A stretch of DNA of 64,000 bases from Alkalicoccus luteus. GTDB lineage: Bacteria; Bacillota; Bacilli; Bacillales; Salisediminibacteriaceae. The notes below the pieces were generated by a model. The model saw only the letters and a program-made list of their open reading frames with translations, did no database searches and was not told the origin of the DNA. This document shows positions 1 through 8,105 of this stretch, in pieces; the first letter of the stretch is position 1, and the number at the start of each line of letters is the position of its first letter. The stretch is taken from NCBI GenBank assembly GCA_052061695.1, contig JBPZEY010000003.1, one strand, 5' to 3'. The position numbers and the translations under genes were made by a program.

Positions 1-46
1 AGGCGGTCGTGATGAGAAGCAGCGTGACAAAGACTAATTGTTTCAC
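1..46 (-). CDS. Start of an exported protein (partial, runs off the window)
   Basis: Only the first 15 codons are present. Starting at the GTG at 46 the protein begins MKQLVFVTLLLITTA, a lysine followed by a hydrophobic run, which reads as the start of a signal peptide or membrane anchor. A GGGGGAG Shine-Dalgarno at 57-63 suits this GTG better than the ATG at 55, which it nearly touches. It lies just downstream of the molybdenum cofactor operon on the same strand and may be its last gene. No function can be assigned. Confidence 0.5.
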   Translation of the reverse strand, partial: MKQLVFVTLLLITTA

Positions 47-91
47 ACGTGCCATCTCCCCCATACGTATTCAGCGGCAGCCGTGGGCTGC

Positions 92-283
92 CTATCGGTT
101 CTGCTCATCGGCAGAGGCGGAGCCTTTCAGTTGAAAATAGCTCCATTCCAGCAAAAATCCGCCTGCAAGTGCAGTCATCACTGCTACTTCAACTGGAACT
201 TCTGTTAAAATATCCAATATTAAATATATCACAAGTGCCGAAATGGAGAAGACGGCCACCCCAATGATCAGCTTTCGCTTCAT
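92..283 (-). CDS. Small two-helix membrane protein
   Basis: A 63-residue protein with two hydrophobic segments (about residues 4-24 and 31-50) and a short polar tail. The ATG at 283 is chosen because GGAG lies 8 nt upstream and because it overlaps the stop of the HesB-like gene as ATGA, an arrangement typical of translational coupling. A longer reading from 331 would lie inside the upstream gene. It is the last complete gene of the moeA operon. I do not recognise the family; the position hints at, but does not prove, a link to molybdoenzyme or Fe-S biology. Confidence 0.65.
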   Translation of the reverse strand: MKRKLIIGVAVFSISALVIYLILDILTEVPVEVAVMTALAGGFLLEWSYFQLKGSASADEQNR

Positions 284-576
284 ACGGTTTCTCCATGGCG
301 AAATGTGATTTCCTGACTGGAACGGCTCCATTCGATATAAAACGGAAGTCCGTCAAAATACCAGTTGTCCTGCTCTTCTACGTAAAAGCGGACTCCTGCT
401 GACTCAATGAATGTGGCAGGCTCCACTGGGTCTTCTTTCGCAACCCCTAAAGAGAAGCCTGTCTGAATATTTCCGCAGCCCCCATACCTGACAAAAAAGC
501 GCACGCTCTCACCTGACTCGGCCTGCAGATCCTCCTTCATGTAAGCAGCTGCTTCGTTCGAGATGTACATGTTCAT
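280..576 (-). CDS. HesB/IscA-fold protein (YneR-like)
   Basis: A 98-residue protein with the beta-rich layout of the HesB/IscA fold. Only one cysteine is present, in the RYGGCGNIQTGFSLG segment, while classical A-type Fe-S carriers have three, including a C-terminal CxC. This matches the YneR-like branch of Bacillus, whose role is unknown, so Fe-S delivery should not be assumed. The gene is 15 bp downstream of moaD and overlaps the next gene by 4 bp, so it is probably co-transcribed with molybdenum cofactor genes. Several molybdoenzymes contain Fe-S clusters, which may explain the grouping. Confidence 0.8.
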   Translation of the reverse strand: MNMYISNEAAAYMKEDLQAESGESVRFFVRYGGCGNIQTGFSLGVAKEDPVEPATFIESAGVRFYVEEQDNWYFDGLPFYIEWSRSSQEITFRHGETV

Positions 577-591
577 CTCTTGATTCCTCCT

Positions 592-828
592 TTATCCACC
601 TGAAACCGGTGGAATAAATGCTATGGTATCCCCATCGCGAATCAGTTCCTGATCCGGAACAAATTCTTCATTCACGGCCGCCATCGCCCGCTCGGTGCCG
701 GGAATAGCTGGATAGGTTTCCTTAACAAACTGCCGGACCTCTGCTACCGAGACTTGCTCTCTGTCCATTGTCAATTTATCTGTTCCTGCGGCTTCTTTCA
801 TACCGGCAAACAGCAGTATAGTAATCAT
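592..828 (-). CDS. moaD: Molybdopterin synthase small subunit MoaD
   Basis: A 78-residue ubiquitin-fold sulfur carrier ending in Gly-Gly (FIPPVSGG), the tail that is adenylated and thiocarboxylated before sulfur transfer to precursor Z. It opens with the beta-strand MITILLFAGMKEAAG typical of MoaD. The start overlaps the stop of moaE by 4 bp (ATGA), so the two synthase subunits are translationally coupled and probably made in matched amounts. The length is normal for the family. No MoeB/MoaA/MoaC genes are visible, so the rest of the pathway must lie elsewhere. Confidence 0.95.
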   Translation of the reverse strand: MITILLFAGMKEAAGTDKLTMDREQVSVAEVRQFVKETYPAIPGTERAMAAVNEEFVPDQELIRDGDTIAFIPPVSGG

Positions 829-1292
829 GTCTCTCCCTCCTTCGGTGCACCCTCATCGTAAGCGGTCGTTTCCAGCTGATCGCCGATCCAGGATGACCCA
901 TCATCCCAGTGTTCTTTTTTCCAAATTGGCACTATTTCCTTGATTCGTTCAATCGCATAGCGGCTTCCTTTAAACGAAGCATCCCGGTGCGGCGAGGAAA
1001 CGGCAATGACAACAGCAGCGTCGCTTATGGCTAGCGCTCCAATCCGATGCTCTATCGCAATGATCGTACCCGGCCATTTTTCTTCAATTTCAGCTCCGAT
1101 TTGCGCGAGCTTTTTCTCTGCCATCGGAACGTAGGCTTCGTAGGTTAATGACAGAGTCCGTTTTCCTTTCGTCATCTCCCGCACCGTGCCTATAAAGACG
1201 GTAACCGCTCCGGCATTTTTATCGGTCACGCGCTGGATAATCGCAGTACTGTCAAGCGGCTCTTCTGTTACACGATAGCGCTTTTGCTCCAT
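825..1292 (-). CDS. moaE: Molybdopterin synthase large subunit MoaE
   Basis: A 155-residue catalytic subunit that, with thiocarboxylated MoaD, converts precursor Z to molybdopterin. Family signatures are visible: the VFIGTVREMTKGK loop near residue 33, the H-R-I-G-x-L segment near residue 102, VSSPHRDASF, and the C-terminal VPIWKKEHW region holding active-site lysines. GGAGAG lies 5 nt before the ATG at 1292. It overlaps mobB by 25 bp upstream and moaD by 4 bp downstream, which supports one tightly packed operon. Confidence 0.95.
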   Translation of the reverse strand: MEQKRYRVTEEPLDSTAIIQRVTDKNAGAVTVFIGTVREMTKGKRTLSLTYEAYVPMAEKKLAQIGAEIEEKWPGTIIAIEHRIGALAISDAAVVIAVSSPHRDASFKGSRYAIERIKEIVPIWKKEHWDDGSSWIGDQLETTAYDEGAPKEGET

Positions 1293-1738
1293 ACGATCTC
1301 TCCTATCTGATCTATTTCACGAAGTGCCTCCTCAAGCGTCCGGCTTCCCTGTTTCCCGACGTGTAGGACCGCATTCTCGAGTGCAGGCAGTGCTTCCTCT
1401 GCATGCAGCACCAGTTTGGGATAAGGGCCTTGTTTAAACCCTTCTATTATTAGCAGCTCGGTTCCAATCACTTTGTGCACGTGCACAATTTGTTCGATGG
1501 ATAGAGCCTGCCGGATGTTCCAGATGGTTTCTTCCTGGGAAACGAGCATGTCGGCTTTTGCTCCGGCTTGTCGAAAAAGGCCAGTGTCCGACGTATCATC
1601 CGGGACCAGCCTGCCGCCGGTTCCGTGGTGTTTCACTGCCGCAACTGCTACCCCCTGCACGGAAAAGTGTTCCGTAAGCGCCTTCGTCAGCGTCGTTTTT
1701 CCACTATTGGAGAAACCGATCACCTGAACGACTCTCAT
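1268..1738 (-). CDS. mobB: Molybdopterin-guanine dinucleotide biosynthesis protein MobB
   Basis: A 156-residue P-loop GTP-binding adaptor that helps MobA attach GMP to the molybdenum cofactor. The Walker A loop GFSNSGKTT is at residues 8-16, followed by the family segment VKHHGTGG near residue 36 and LLIIEGFKQGPYPKLVL near residue 95. The length is typical of single-domain MobB. The start overlaps the stop of moeA by 4 bp. No mobA is present in the window, so MobB must act with a MobA encoded elsewhere. Confidence 0.93.
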   Translation of the reverse strand: MRVVQVIGFSNSGKTTLTKALTEHFSVQGVAVAAVKHHGTGGRLVPDDTSDTGLFRQAGAKADMLVSQEETIWNIRQALSIEQIVHVHKVIGTELLIIEGFKQGPYPKLVLHAEEALPALENAVLHVGKQGSRTLEEALREIDQIGEIVWSKSAIV

Positions 1739-3009
1739 CGCTCCTTCACCGGCTCCGAAAAGGTGTCACTGCCATCGCCGCGCAGCATCAGCACATCAAC
1801 AGCATCGCCTTTCTGATAGCCCCGCGTTCCTCCCGGCAGAACAATGAGAGCATTCGAGCGGGCAAGTGATGTGACAACCTGTGATTTATCAAGCCCGGCA
1901 GGTACTGCCACCATCCCGGACTCGTTAAATCGGACAATGCCGCGTACAAACCTCGTAAATGGATTTGGTTTCGGGAAGTCGCTGCCAAGCACAGCAGGTG
2001 CCGGCTGCAGGTAAGGATGCGTATCGCCATGCGCCTGGCGAATCCATGGACCTGCGTACAGTTCAAATCCGACGAAGCACGCAGACGGATTACCGGACAA
2101 CCCGAAAAGCGGTTTGCCGTCAATCGCGGCAACTGTAGTGACACTGCCTGGCCGCATCGCAATTTTGTTAAACAGCACCTCGGCTCCGAGCTTTTCATAA
2201 ATGGCCGGGAGGAAATCAAAGTCACCTACGGAAACACCGCCCGTTGTAATCAGCGCATCGACGTGTTGTAGCGCATCGGCTACTTTCTCATAGCAAAGCT
2301 CAAACTCATCCGGCAGCTGACCGTAATAAACCGGCTCTGCACCTGCTTCGCGCAGCTGCTGAAGGACCATCGGCGCATTGCTGTTGCGGATCTTCCCTGG
2401 CTCAAGGGCTTCACCGGGCTCCAGTAGCTCCGTGCCGGTAGCGTAAACGCCTACTTTTACCGGCCTTGCTGTTTCGACTTCCGCACAGCCAAAGGTCGCC
2501 AATCCGGCAACCGCACCTGCATGGATCCGTTCCCCTTTTTCGAGCACCACGCTGTCACGCTTCATTTCCTCTCCTTGAATAACGACATTATCCTGAGGGT
2601 GAAACGCTCGGGTGATTTCAATGAGTGCTCCGTTTTCTAATTCTTTCGTGAGCTCGAACATGATGATCGCGTCGGTTCCCTCGGGCATCATCGTTCCTGT
2701 CATAACCCGGATGCACTCCCCGGCTTCTGGCTTAACTGTTGCCGTATGTCCGGCGCCGACCGTCTCCAGTACCCGGAGATGAACCGGATTCTCGCGGGAG
2801 GCTTCTTTTGTATCGGCTGCCCGGACTGCAAATCCGTCGAGCGGCGACCGATCAAATGGCGGCACGTCTGCATCAGCGTGAACGTCTGCAGCTAAAATAC
2901 GACCGCCTGCCTGCTCAAGCGGGACGGTCTCTGTATATGTATGAACCGGCAGCTGCATCACACGGCTGACAGCCTCTGAAACGGATATTGGTTTACGTGG
3001 TTGCACCAT
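1735..3009 (-). CDS. moeA: Molybdopterin molybdenumtransferase MoeA
   Basis: A 424-residue enzyme that inserts molybdate into adenylylated molybdopterin. The N-terminal segment carries VPPFDRSPLDGFAVRA (about residues 49-64), the MoeA hallmark. A MoCF-binding domain follows with GVYATGTELLEPGE and ITTGGVSVGDFDFL (about residues 185-270), then RPGSVTTVA and GLSGNPSACFVGFELY. AGGAGGG lies 6 nt before the ATG at 3009. It is the first gene of the operon moeA-mobB-moaE-moaD-hesB-like-small membrane gene. The roughly 180-bp leader upstream can fold (see 3093-3143). Confidence 0.95.
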   Translation of the reverse strand: MVQPRKPISVSEAVSRVMQLPVHTYTETVPLEQAGGRILAADVHADADVPPFDRSPLDGFAVRAADTKEASRENPVHLRVLETVGAGHTATVKPEAGECIRVMTGTMMPEGTDAIIMFELTKELENGALIEITRAFHPQDNVVIQGEEMKRDSVVLEKGERIHAGAVAGLATFGCAEVETARPVKVGVYATGTELLEPGEALEPGKIRNSNAPMVLQQLREAGAEPVYYGQLPDEFELCYEKVADALQHVDALITTGGVSVGDFDFLPAIYEKLGAEVLFNKIAMRPGSVTTVAAIDGKPLFGLSGNPSACFVGFELYAGPWIRQAHGDTHPYLQPAPAVLGSDFPKPNPFTRFVRGIVRFNESGMVAVPAGLDKSQVVTSLARSNALIVLPGGTRGYQKGDAVDVLMLRGDGSDTFSEPVKER

Positions 3010-3092
3010 ATGTATCCCTCCTGTTACTAGTTTAGCAGAAAATGCACGGTGCTGTATGGCTCAGCACTAAATCTGAAGATAGACCCAAAATA

Positions 3093-3143
3093 ACCGGCAT
3101 TTATTACAGGAGAGTCCTGATAAAGCGACTCAAAGCAGCCGGT
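3093..3143 (-). promoter_or_regulatory. Possible structured leader of the moeA operon
   Basis: On the minus strand ACCGGC (3138-3143) and GCCGGT (3093-3098) can pair and enclose a perfect small hairpin CAGGA-ctc-TCCTG (3107-3119). This lies about 85-135 nt upstream of the moeA start. It does not match the parts of the molybdenum-cofactor riboswitch that I remember, and no terminator follows. It may be a regulatory RNA fold or only a chance inverted repeat. Confidence 0.25.
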
Positions 3144-3190
3144 CCCATCACCCCAGTCAGATAAAAAAGCCTTTTCTTTCTCAAAAGATC

Positions 3191-3221
3191 AAAAAGAGGC
3201 CGCCTCGGTTGAGACGACCTC
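3191..3221 (-). terminator. Rho-independent terminator after the SCO gene
   Basis: An 11-bp stem (3196-3206 with 3211-3221, including two G-T pairs), a 4-nt loop and a run of five T on the minus strand. It ends the ctaG-SCO unit about 50 bp after its stop codon. Confidence 0.85.
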
Positions 3222-3272
3222 ATGTAATTGGCTGAAGCCTTTAAACCTGCCGGATCAAGGGCAGCAAAGCGG

Positions 3273-3893
3273 TTAATTTTCGTTCATCACCGTTTGCATA
3301 TCTTCTACCGTTACCTCCGCATCGAAGCTGTCTTCACCTGCGTACATCCGCACAACCTGTCCTTCCGGATTAACGAAGAAAAAACGGGTTGGGTGCATAA
3401 TATCATTTTGCTCCGGAATTTCCTGTACTTGAGCTTTAAAGGAATCAAGCGCGAAGGTTTGAATATCCTCCCGTTCGTAGCCCGTTACAAAATCCCAGTT
3501 ATCAAAATCGGCACCATAGGACTCCCCGTATGACTCAAGCTGTTCAGGCGTGTCAAACTCCGGATCAACGGTAAAGGAGACAATCCGCGCATCCACCCCG
3601 GCTTCTTCCATTTCCTGCTGCAGCTCTGCCATGTTAGGACTCATCACATTACAGACGGTTGGACAGCGGGTGAAAATCGTTTTAGCAAGCCACCATTCTC
3701 CTTCAAGATCCGCAGAAGATACCTCGTCTCCGTGCTGATTTACTGCTTCGAAATCCCCGGTCATCCACGGCTCATCAGCAGCCGTCGTATCGATCACCGC
3801 TTCCCCCTGTGCTGATTCGCTTGCATCTTCATAGAGAAAGCTGCAGCCGGCAAGCAGGGTGATACCGAGGAGCATTGATAATTGTTTGATCAC
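3273..3893 (-). CDS. SCO1/SenC-type copper chaperone lipoprotein
   Basis: Membrane-anchored thioredoxin-fold protein that helps assemble the CuA site of cytochrome c oxidase. Starting from the GTG at 3893 it has a signal ending in the lipobox LLAGC near residue 16. The copper/redox motif C-PTV-C appears in TRCPTVCNVM, and the distal histidine is in DIMHPTRFFFVNPEG. The length (206 aa) suits Bacillus SCO proteins. AAAGGACGG precedes the GTG, and the reading before it would overlap ctaG. It is 13 bp downstream of ctaG, so both act in the same oxidase assembly path. Confidence 0.92.
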   Translation of the reverse strand: MIKQLSMLLGITLLAGCSFLYEDASESAQGEAVIDTTAADEPWMTGDFEAVNQHGDEVSSADLEGEWWLAKTIFTRCPTVCNVMSPNMAELQQEMEEAGVDARIVSFTVDPEFDTPEQLESYGESYGADFDNWDFVTGYEREDIQTFALDSFKAQVQEIPEQNDIMHPTRFFFVNPEGQVVRMYAGEDSFDAEVTVEDMQTVMNEN

Positions 3894-3906
3894 ATCGATC
3901 CGTCCT

Positions 3907-4824
3907 TTAGTTTGCATTTGGCTGGTACATTTCATACTCTTCGAACTGTTCTTGAGACGTTTCTTCTTTGTCCCGCTTCTGCCAGAGCCGGAACGAATAG
4001 CCGATGGCTACGCCATAAACGAGCTCCTGGATGATTTTCATCATCGCACCGCCGAACTGCTGATCGTTGGTCGGAGACAGGAACGTAAGCGACTGTTCAC
4101 CGCTCATCACTTCAAACGGAATATCTGCGCCTGGAGGCAGACAGTAGGCAATGGCAGTAGACCATACCGCAGGGTCAGTGTATGTAGCATAAAGCGGCTG
4201 GCCGGCAAAAATGATGAGCGCGCACGCCGGAGTGAACAATACGCCGGATACAAACATGTAGCCGATTCGTTTTAACTCTGACAAATTGTACGCAGTCGTG
4301 ATACGTGGAATAATGTGCCACCACATCAGCACTGCCAGAGCGAGCATTCCGAGCTGATAACTGTTATGCGCTCCTTCGTTCGTCAGTAAAAAGTCAAACA
4401 CGGCCGGAATATGGTAGATCGAAAACGCAGCATTGAAGAGCAGCAATCCAAGCAGTGGAAACCCAATAATAAAAAAGATGTTTCGCACCGGCTTCATCTG
4501 CCGGAAACGCTCGAAAAACCAATCCGGGATGCCGAGCAGCAAAAGCGGCGGTGCTATCAAATATACGATAGCCATGGAAATCATGTGCATGCTGAGCATA
4601 ATGTGACCGAGCACGTACAGCGGACCGCCAAATCCTAAGTAAATGCCGAACAAGCCGAGATGGAAGTAGGCAATGCGCTTTCTGGAAACCGGCGCAGCAT
4701 CTGGAAAGCGGTGCCTGTATTTTGTTATGATAAGGAAGTAGACTGCGCTGATGAGGCCGAGCACCACGATCAGCTCCGGTGTCCAGATTGTCCGGAAGGT
4801 AAAGGTTGAAAAGAATTGTTCCAT
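3907..4824 (-). CDS. ctaG: Cytochrome c oxidase assembly factor CtaG
   Basis: A 305-residue polytopic membrane protein with about seven helices. It matches the Bacillus caa3 oxidase assembly factor CtaG, including the N-terminal RTIWTPELIVVLGL, the GPLYVLGHIMLSMHMISM segment with its conserved histidines, and an MMKIIQELVYG segment near the C terminus. The start at 4824 is preferred over the longer reading because GAGGAG lies 10 nt upstream. The adjacent SCO gene supports a joint role in copper-centre assembly. Genes for the oxidase subunits are not in the window. Confidence 0.92.
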   Translation of the reverse strand: MEQFFSTFTFRTIWTPELIVVLGLISAVYFLIITKYRHRFPDAAPVSRKRIAYFHLGLFGIYLGFGGPLYVLGHIMLSMHMISMAIVYLIAPPLLLLGIPDWFFERFRQMKPVRNIFFIIGFPLLGLLLFNAAFSIYHIPAVFDFLLTNEGAHNSYQLGMLALAVLMWWHIIPRITTAYNLSELKRIGYMFVSGVLFTPACALIIFAGQPLYATYTDPAVWSTAIAYCLPPGADIPFEVMSGEQSLTFLSPTNDQQFGGAMMKIIQELVYGVAIGYSFRLWQKRDKEETSQEQFEEYEMYQPNAN

Positions 4825-4977
4825 AAAATCCAGTCTCCTCATGATGTAGCTCGTAGTCGCGCGCGTTTCGCGCATAGTATAGTTATAACACGATTTCCAT
4901 GCAAATCCTACCACCTTCCTGCACGTTTATTGACGATTGCATGAACAGATCTTTCATTAAAAAGGAGCAGACAGCCT

Positions 4978-5430
4978 ATGAAGATTTACCACGTCCAAAA
5001 GCCAGGGACCGATGATGAGATTTCACGAATTTCCGCGTTAATGATGGAGCAGATGGAGCAATTAAGCGATCCTCCTGCATTAGAAGATCTTGAACAAACG
5101 GTTCGCACCGCGCTCCGGCAGGAGTGTGCCTCGGAATTTTTCGTCGCCGTTCGCAAGGATGAGTTTGTCGGCTGTGCCTTTTTAAATAAAGGAGTGGGGC
5201 TCGACAAAGGCGGTTATTACATATGGTTGAACGATTTATACGTCCGCAAAGCAGACCGGCAGCAAGGGATCGCTCGAAAGCTGCTGCTGCGGGTGCTGCA
5301 GTGGGCCGAAGCAGAAAATTTCAAAGGGATTGAACTGGAAACGGGCATGAACAATGAAGCGACGAAGCGCCTTTATAACTCTCTCGGCTTCTATGACATC
5401 ATTAGTAAACGCTACGGGCGCACGCTTTAG
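4978..5430 (+). CDS. GNAT-family N-acetyltransferase
   Basis: A 150-residue protein with the GNAT fold. The acetyl-CoA-binding turn reads VRKADRQQGIARKLL (about residues 84-98, matching Q/R-x-x-G-x-A), and the C-terminal ETGMNNEATKRLYNSLGF segment is the usual motif before the last strands. AAAGGAG lies 11 nt before the ATG. It is divergent from ctaG and stands alone. The substrate cannot be told from sequence. Confidence 0.88.
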   Translation: MKIYHVQKPGTDDEISRISALMMEQMEQLSDPPALEDLEQTVRTALRQECASEFFVAVRKDEFVGCAFLNKGVGLDKGGYYIWLNDLYVRKADRQQGIARKLLLRVLQWAEAENFKGIELETGMNNEATKRLYNSLGFYDIISKRYGRTL

Positions 5431-5487
5431 GTTAAACCAGTCTTAAAAGCGGGAATAACGGAGGCAGATACACCTGAAAGGATGCAG

Positions 5488-5907
5488 ATGCCAATGAACC
5501 AGCAGCTCTTGAAACTGACCATCTTCTTAAGCTCGTGCTCCCCTATATTTTATATCGCCTCCCTGCGCCTCTATGAGGATCAGAATTTGTCGGTAACGAC
5601 GCTTCTGATCCTTTTTGGCGTCGTCACGGTCATTGCCGTTTCCTCGATTACCCATGCGTACCACGGGTTATACAAGCAGGATGATAATACGACCCGTCCT
5701 GAGGCGACGAGCCGGGTTTCGAGCGTCCAGCCGCTGAAAAACTCTCTTTTCACCGCTTATCTGGTGTCGTTTTTCCTTCCGATCATCGATGTATCATTCG
5801 CTTCCATCACCGATACTGTTACCTTTTTAACAATCTTCGCCCTGTTGTTCATTCTCTCCCTGCAGACGAATATGTATTATTTTAACGCTGCTGCTGATTA
5901 TGTTTAA
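5488..5907 (+). CDS. Membrane protein, probably the N-terminal part of a frameshifted gene
   Basis: About four hydrophobic segments in 139 residues, starting MPMNQQLLKLTIFLSSCSP. AAAGG lies 6 nt before the ATG at 5488. The frame stops in TAT-GTT-TAA, directly after a GCTGCTGCTG run at 5887-5896. If the reading moves to the next frame at that run it continues as LLLIMFKYQAFEARIDD, a natural fourth helix and cytosolic tail. The gene and the next open frame are therefore probably one protein split by a frameshift. I do not recognise the family. Confidence 0.6.
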   Translation: MPMNQQLLKLTIFLSSCSPIFYIASLRLYEDQNLSVTTLLILFGVVTVIAVSSITHAYHGLYKQDDNTTRPEATSRVSSVQPLKNSLFTAYLVSFFLPIIDVSFASITDTVTFLTIFALLFILSLQTNMYYFNAAADYV

Positions 5908-6109
5908 GTACCAGGCGTTTGAAGCACGGATCGATGATTTCGAGAAATCAGAAAGCTCAACACCGAAACATGGCGTTATTATTACAAAGGAAAACCTGGA
6001 ATTTTTTAATGAGAAGTCTGATCTGCAGCTCGTAAAAATTAAGGGTGGCCTTTATTATCATAAAAAGACATTTGAAACAGAAACGGTCAACCGCGGTACA
6101 AGCGATTGA
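5900..6109 (+). CDS. Continuation frame of the preceding membrane protein
   Basis: A 69-residue frame overlapping the end of the previous one by 8 bp. It starts MFKYQAFEARIDDFEK and ends with a short hydrophilic domain containing HGVIITKENLEFF and KIKGGLYYHKKTF. No Shine-Dalgarno precedes its ATG, so independent translation is unlikely. It reads as the cytosolic tail of the protein beginning at 5488. Real separate translation by coupling at the overlap remains possible. Confidence 0.5.
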   Translation: MFKYQAFEARIDDFEKSESSTPKHGVIITKENLEFFNEKSDLQLVKIKGGLYYHKKTFETETVNRGTSD

Positions 6110-6113
6110 CCGT
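6083..6113. terminator. Weak hairpin between convergent genes
   Basis: A perfect 8-bp inverted repeat ACGGTCAA/TTGACCGT (6083-6090 and 6106-6113) lies between the convergent genes ending at 6109 and 6119. Only short, broken T runs flank it, so its strength as a terminator is uncertain. Confidence 0.4.
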
Positions 6114-6118
6114 GCTGC

Positions 6119-6895
6119 TTATTCTCTGCTGAACGCCCGTTTCGCGCTGATAACAGATAGACTGATCGTCAATACGCACGCAGCCCCGACAACGAGGAAG
6201 CCGGTGACAAGCGGCTGCCACACCCAGCCGTCTATGAGAACCGACCGCATACCTTCAAGCAGATAAGTTGTCGGGTTGATTACTGCAGCCGTCCGCAGCC
6301 AGCTGGCTTCAATAAGCTCAAGCGGTACAAATGTCGTACTTAAAAACAACAGCGGAAAAAAGATCAACGTTCCGGCTTGAGCAGCCTGAGCGTTTTTCGC
6401 TTTCAGTGCAACAGTAACGGAGTAGCCGGCGAAGGCCAGACCCCAGCCAACGGCAAACAGCAGCAGAACGAGGACACCTGCAGCCCCCGCTTCAACCCGA
6501 AGCCCGAGCAGAAATGCAAGCCCGAGGATCAAACTCGTCTGAACGAGCAGCTGGAGCATGCCGGCTATAATCGGTCCGAGCACTATCGCCAGGCGGGTTA
6601 CTGGAGTCTGCAGCAGCCTGGCGAAATAGCCGGATTCGAGATCTCGAACGAGCTCCTGTCCGGCACCGCCCGCTCCGCCTATTGCCGCGGACACGATCGA
6701 TACCGGTAAAATAAAGGACAGATAGTCGGCTCCTTCAAACTGAGGAAGCTGTGCGATCCCGCTCAAGCCTCCTGTATAAACAAACAGAAAGAAAACGGAA
6801 ATAAACAAGTTTGGTAAAATCGTCAGCGGATTGCGGAGCAGCACGATAATGCTTCGTTTTGTCAGCTCATAAGTATGGATAACAAACGCCTTCAT
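6119..6895 (-). CDS. ABC-2 type exporter, membrane subunit
   Basis: A 258-residue permease with six predicted helices of the ABC-2 family used by drug, lipid and polysaccharide exporters. The ATPase gene immediately upstream overlaps it by 4 bp. Features such as the GAGGAGQELVRDLESGYFARLLQTPV coupling region (about residues 75-100) and FPLLFLSTTFVPLELI are common in DrrB-like permeases. The cargo is unknown; a drug or antibiotic efflux role is only a guess from similarity of architecture. Confidence 0.9.
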   Translation of the reverse strand: MKAFVIHTYELTKRSIIVLLRNPLTILPNLFISVFFLFVYTGGLSGIAQLPQFEGADYLSFILPVSIVSAAIGGAGGAGQELVRDLESGYFARLLQTPVTRLAIVLGPIIAGMLQLLVQTSLILGLAFLLGLRVEAGAAGVLVLLLFAVGWGLAFAGYSVTVALKAKNAQAAQAGTLIFFPLLFLSTTFVPLELIEASWLRTAAVINPTTYLLEGMRSVLIDGWVWQPLVTGFLVVGAACVLTISLSVISAKRAFSRE

Positions 6896-7833
6896 GCCGA
6901 TCCCTCCACGCTGCCGGTGACCTGAATAAAGACATCATCAAGCGTAGGCTCTGCGACAGACAAGCCTGCCGGTTCCAAACCGTGCTCCTGCAGCTGCCGT
7001 AGAATTCCGGGCAGTGCAGCAGAGGCTTTTTCTTCTGTGACACGAATGTCATTTTCCTTCACAAAAACATCACGCCCATTTAGTATATCCCGTGCCTTTA
7101 CCGCTTCCTCCGACGTGGCAAACTGCATGGAAATGACGTCTTTTCCAATAGACTGCTTCAATTCTGCCGGGGTCCCTCCCGCGACAATTTTCCCTCCGCT
7201 GATGATTTGAATTTGATCTGCAAGTTCATCTGCCTCTTCTAAATATTGAGTGGTTAAAAAAACGGTCGTCCCCTCTTCCTGATTAAGCCGCCGTATTTCC
7301 TCCCAAATGCTTTTTCTGTTAAGCGGATCGAGTCCGGTTGTCGGCTCGTCCAAAAATAAGATCCCCGGCCGATGCACGAGCGTCATCGCCAAATCGAGTC
7401 TTCTTTTCATGCCACCGGAAAACTTTTTGGATGTGCGGTCTGCTTCTTCCGTCAGTCCGACGACAGCGAGCAGCTCTTCGGCTCTGGCAGCTGCTTCTTT
7501 TCGGCTTAAGTGAAAGATTCTCCCCTGAAGCTCCAGAAGCTCTCTTGCAGTCAGGTTGGAATCAAGCCCGGTATCCTGAAGTACCACACCGATTTCCCAG
7601 CGCACCTTTTCCGGTTCCCGATCGACATCAATACCACTGATCGTAACGATTCCTGAACTGAGCCTGGAGAGAGTCGTTAAGATTTTAACCGTTGTCGATT
7701 TTCCGGCGCCATTCGGGCCGAGAAAAGCAAAGCATTCTCCCTTGTTAACAGTAAACGATACATTATCTACTGCTGTAAAATTATCTTTATACGTTTTGAC
7801 CAGTTGGTCGACTACAATCGTTCCTTTCGTCAT
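6892..7833 (-). CDS. ABC-2 type exporter, ATP-binding subunit (DrrA-like)
   Basis: A 313-residue ATPase with Walker A GPNGAGKST (about residues 38-46), signature FSGGMKRRLD (about 138), Walker B ILFLDEPTTGLD (about 155), and the H-loop region TTQYLEEADELAD. The roughly 100-residue C-terminal extension is that of DrrA/CcmA-type exporters. It is the first gene of a two-gene operon with the permease. Both together should form a dimer-of-dimers exporter in the cell membrane. Confidence 0.93.
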   Translation of the reverse strand: MTKGTIVVDQLVKTYKDNFTAVDNVSFTVNKGECFAFLGPNGAGKSTTVKILTTLSRLSSGIVTISGIDVDREPEKVRWEIGVVLQDTGLDSNLTARELLELQGRIFHLSRKEAAARAEELLAVVGLTEEADRTSKKFSGGMKRRLDLAMTLVHRPGILFLDEPTTGLDPLNRKSIWEEIRRLNQEEGTTVFLTTQYLEEADELADQIQIISGGKIVAGGTPAELKQSIGKDVISMQFATSEEAVKARDILNGRDVFVKENDIRVTEEKASAALPGILRQLQEHGLEPAGLSVAEPTLDDVFIQVTGSVEGSA

Positions 7834-8061
7834 CTGCAGCTCCGCCTTTCTCTCTTGATTCGTACTTGCCAGTCTATACCCCGAATGGAGGCTGGAAAGT
7901 CCTTGAAAATATGAGCTGGCGATTTACTAAAGTCTTTTGCGGGCTTCAAACTGGATAATGTCTTAAATAGCGATACGTGCAAGCTCGCCATTCCTGCCTT
8001 CGTCAAGCCGTCCGGTACTGAAGTGATTCTTATGCCAAGTCCTTTCTGCTTTTAAAAGCAC

Positions 8062-8105
8062 AAAAAAGAACCGCTCCTCCAGCAGAGGAAACGGTTCCTT
8101 TTTTA
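8062..8105 (-). terminator. Rho-independent terminator
   Basis: A stem GAACCG...CCTC / GAGG...CGGTTC with a T6 run on the minus strand, just after the small membrane gene that stops at 8103. An A/T run on the other side could let it work in both directions. Confidence 0.8.

Noticed and set aside
3093..3143. Molybdenum cofactor riboswitch upstream of moeA
   Set aside because: The expected conserved blocks were not found; kept only as a possible structured leader.
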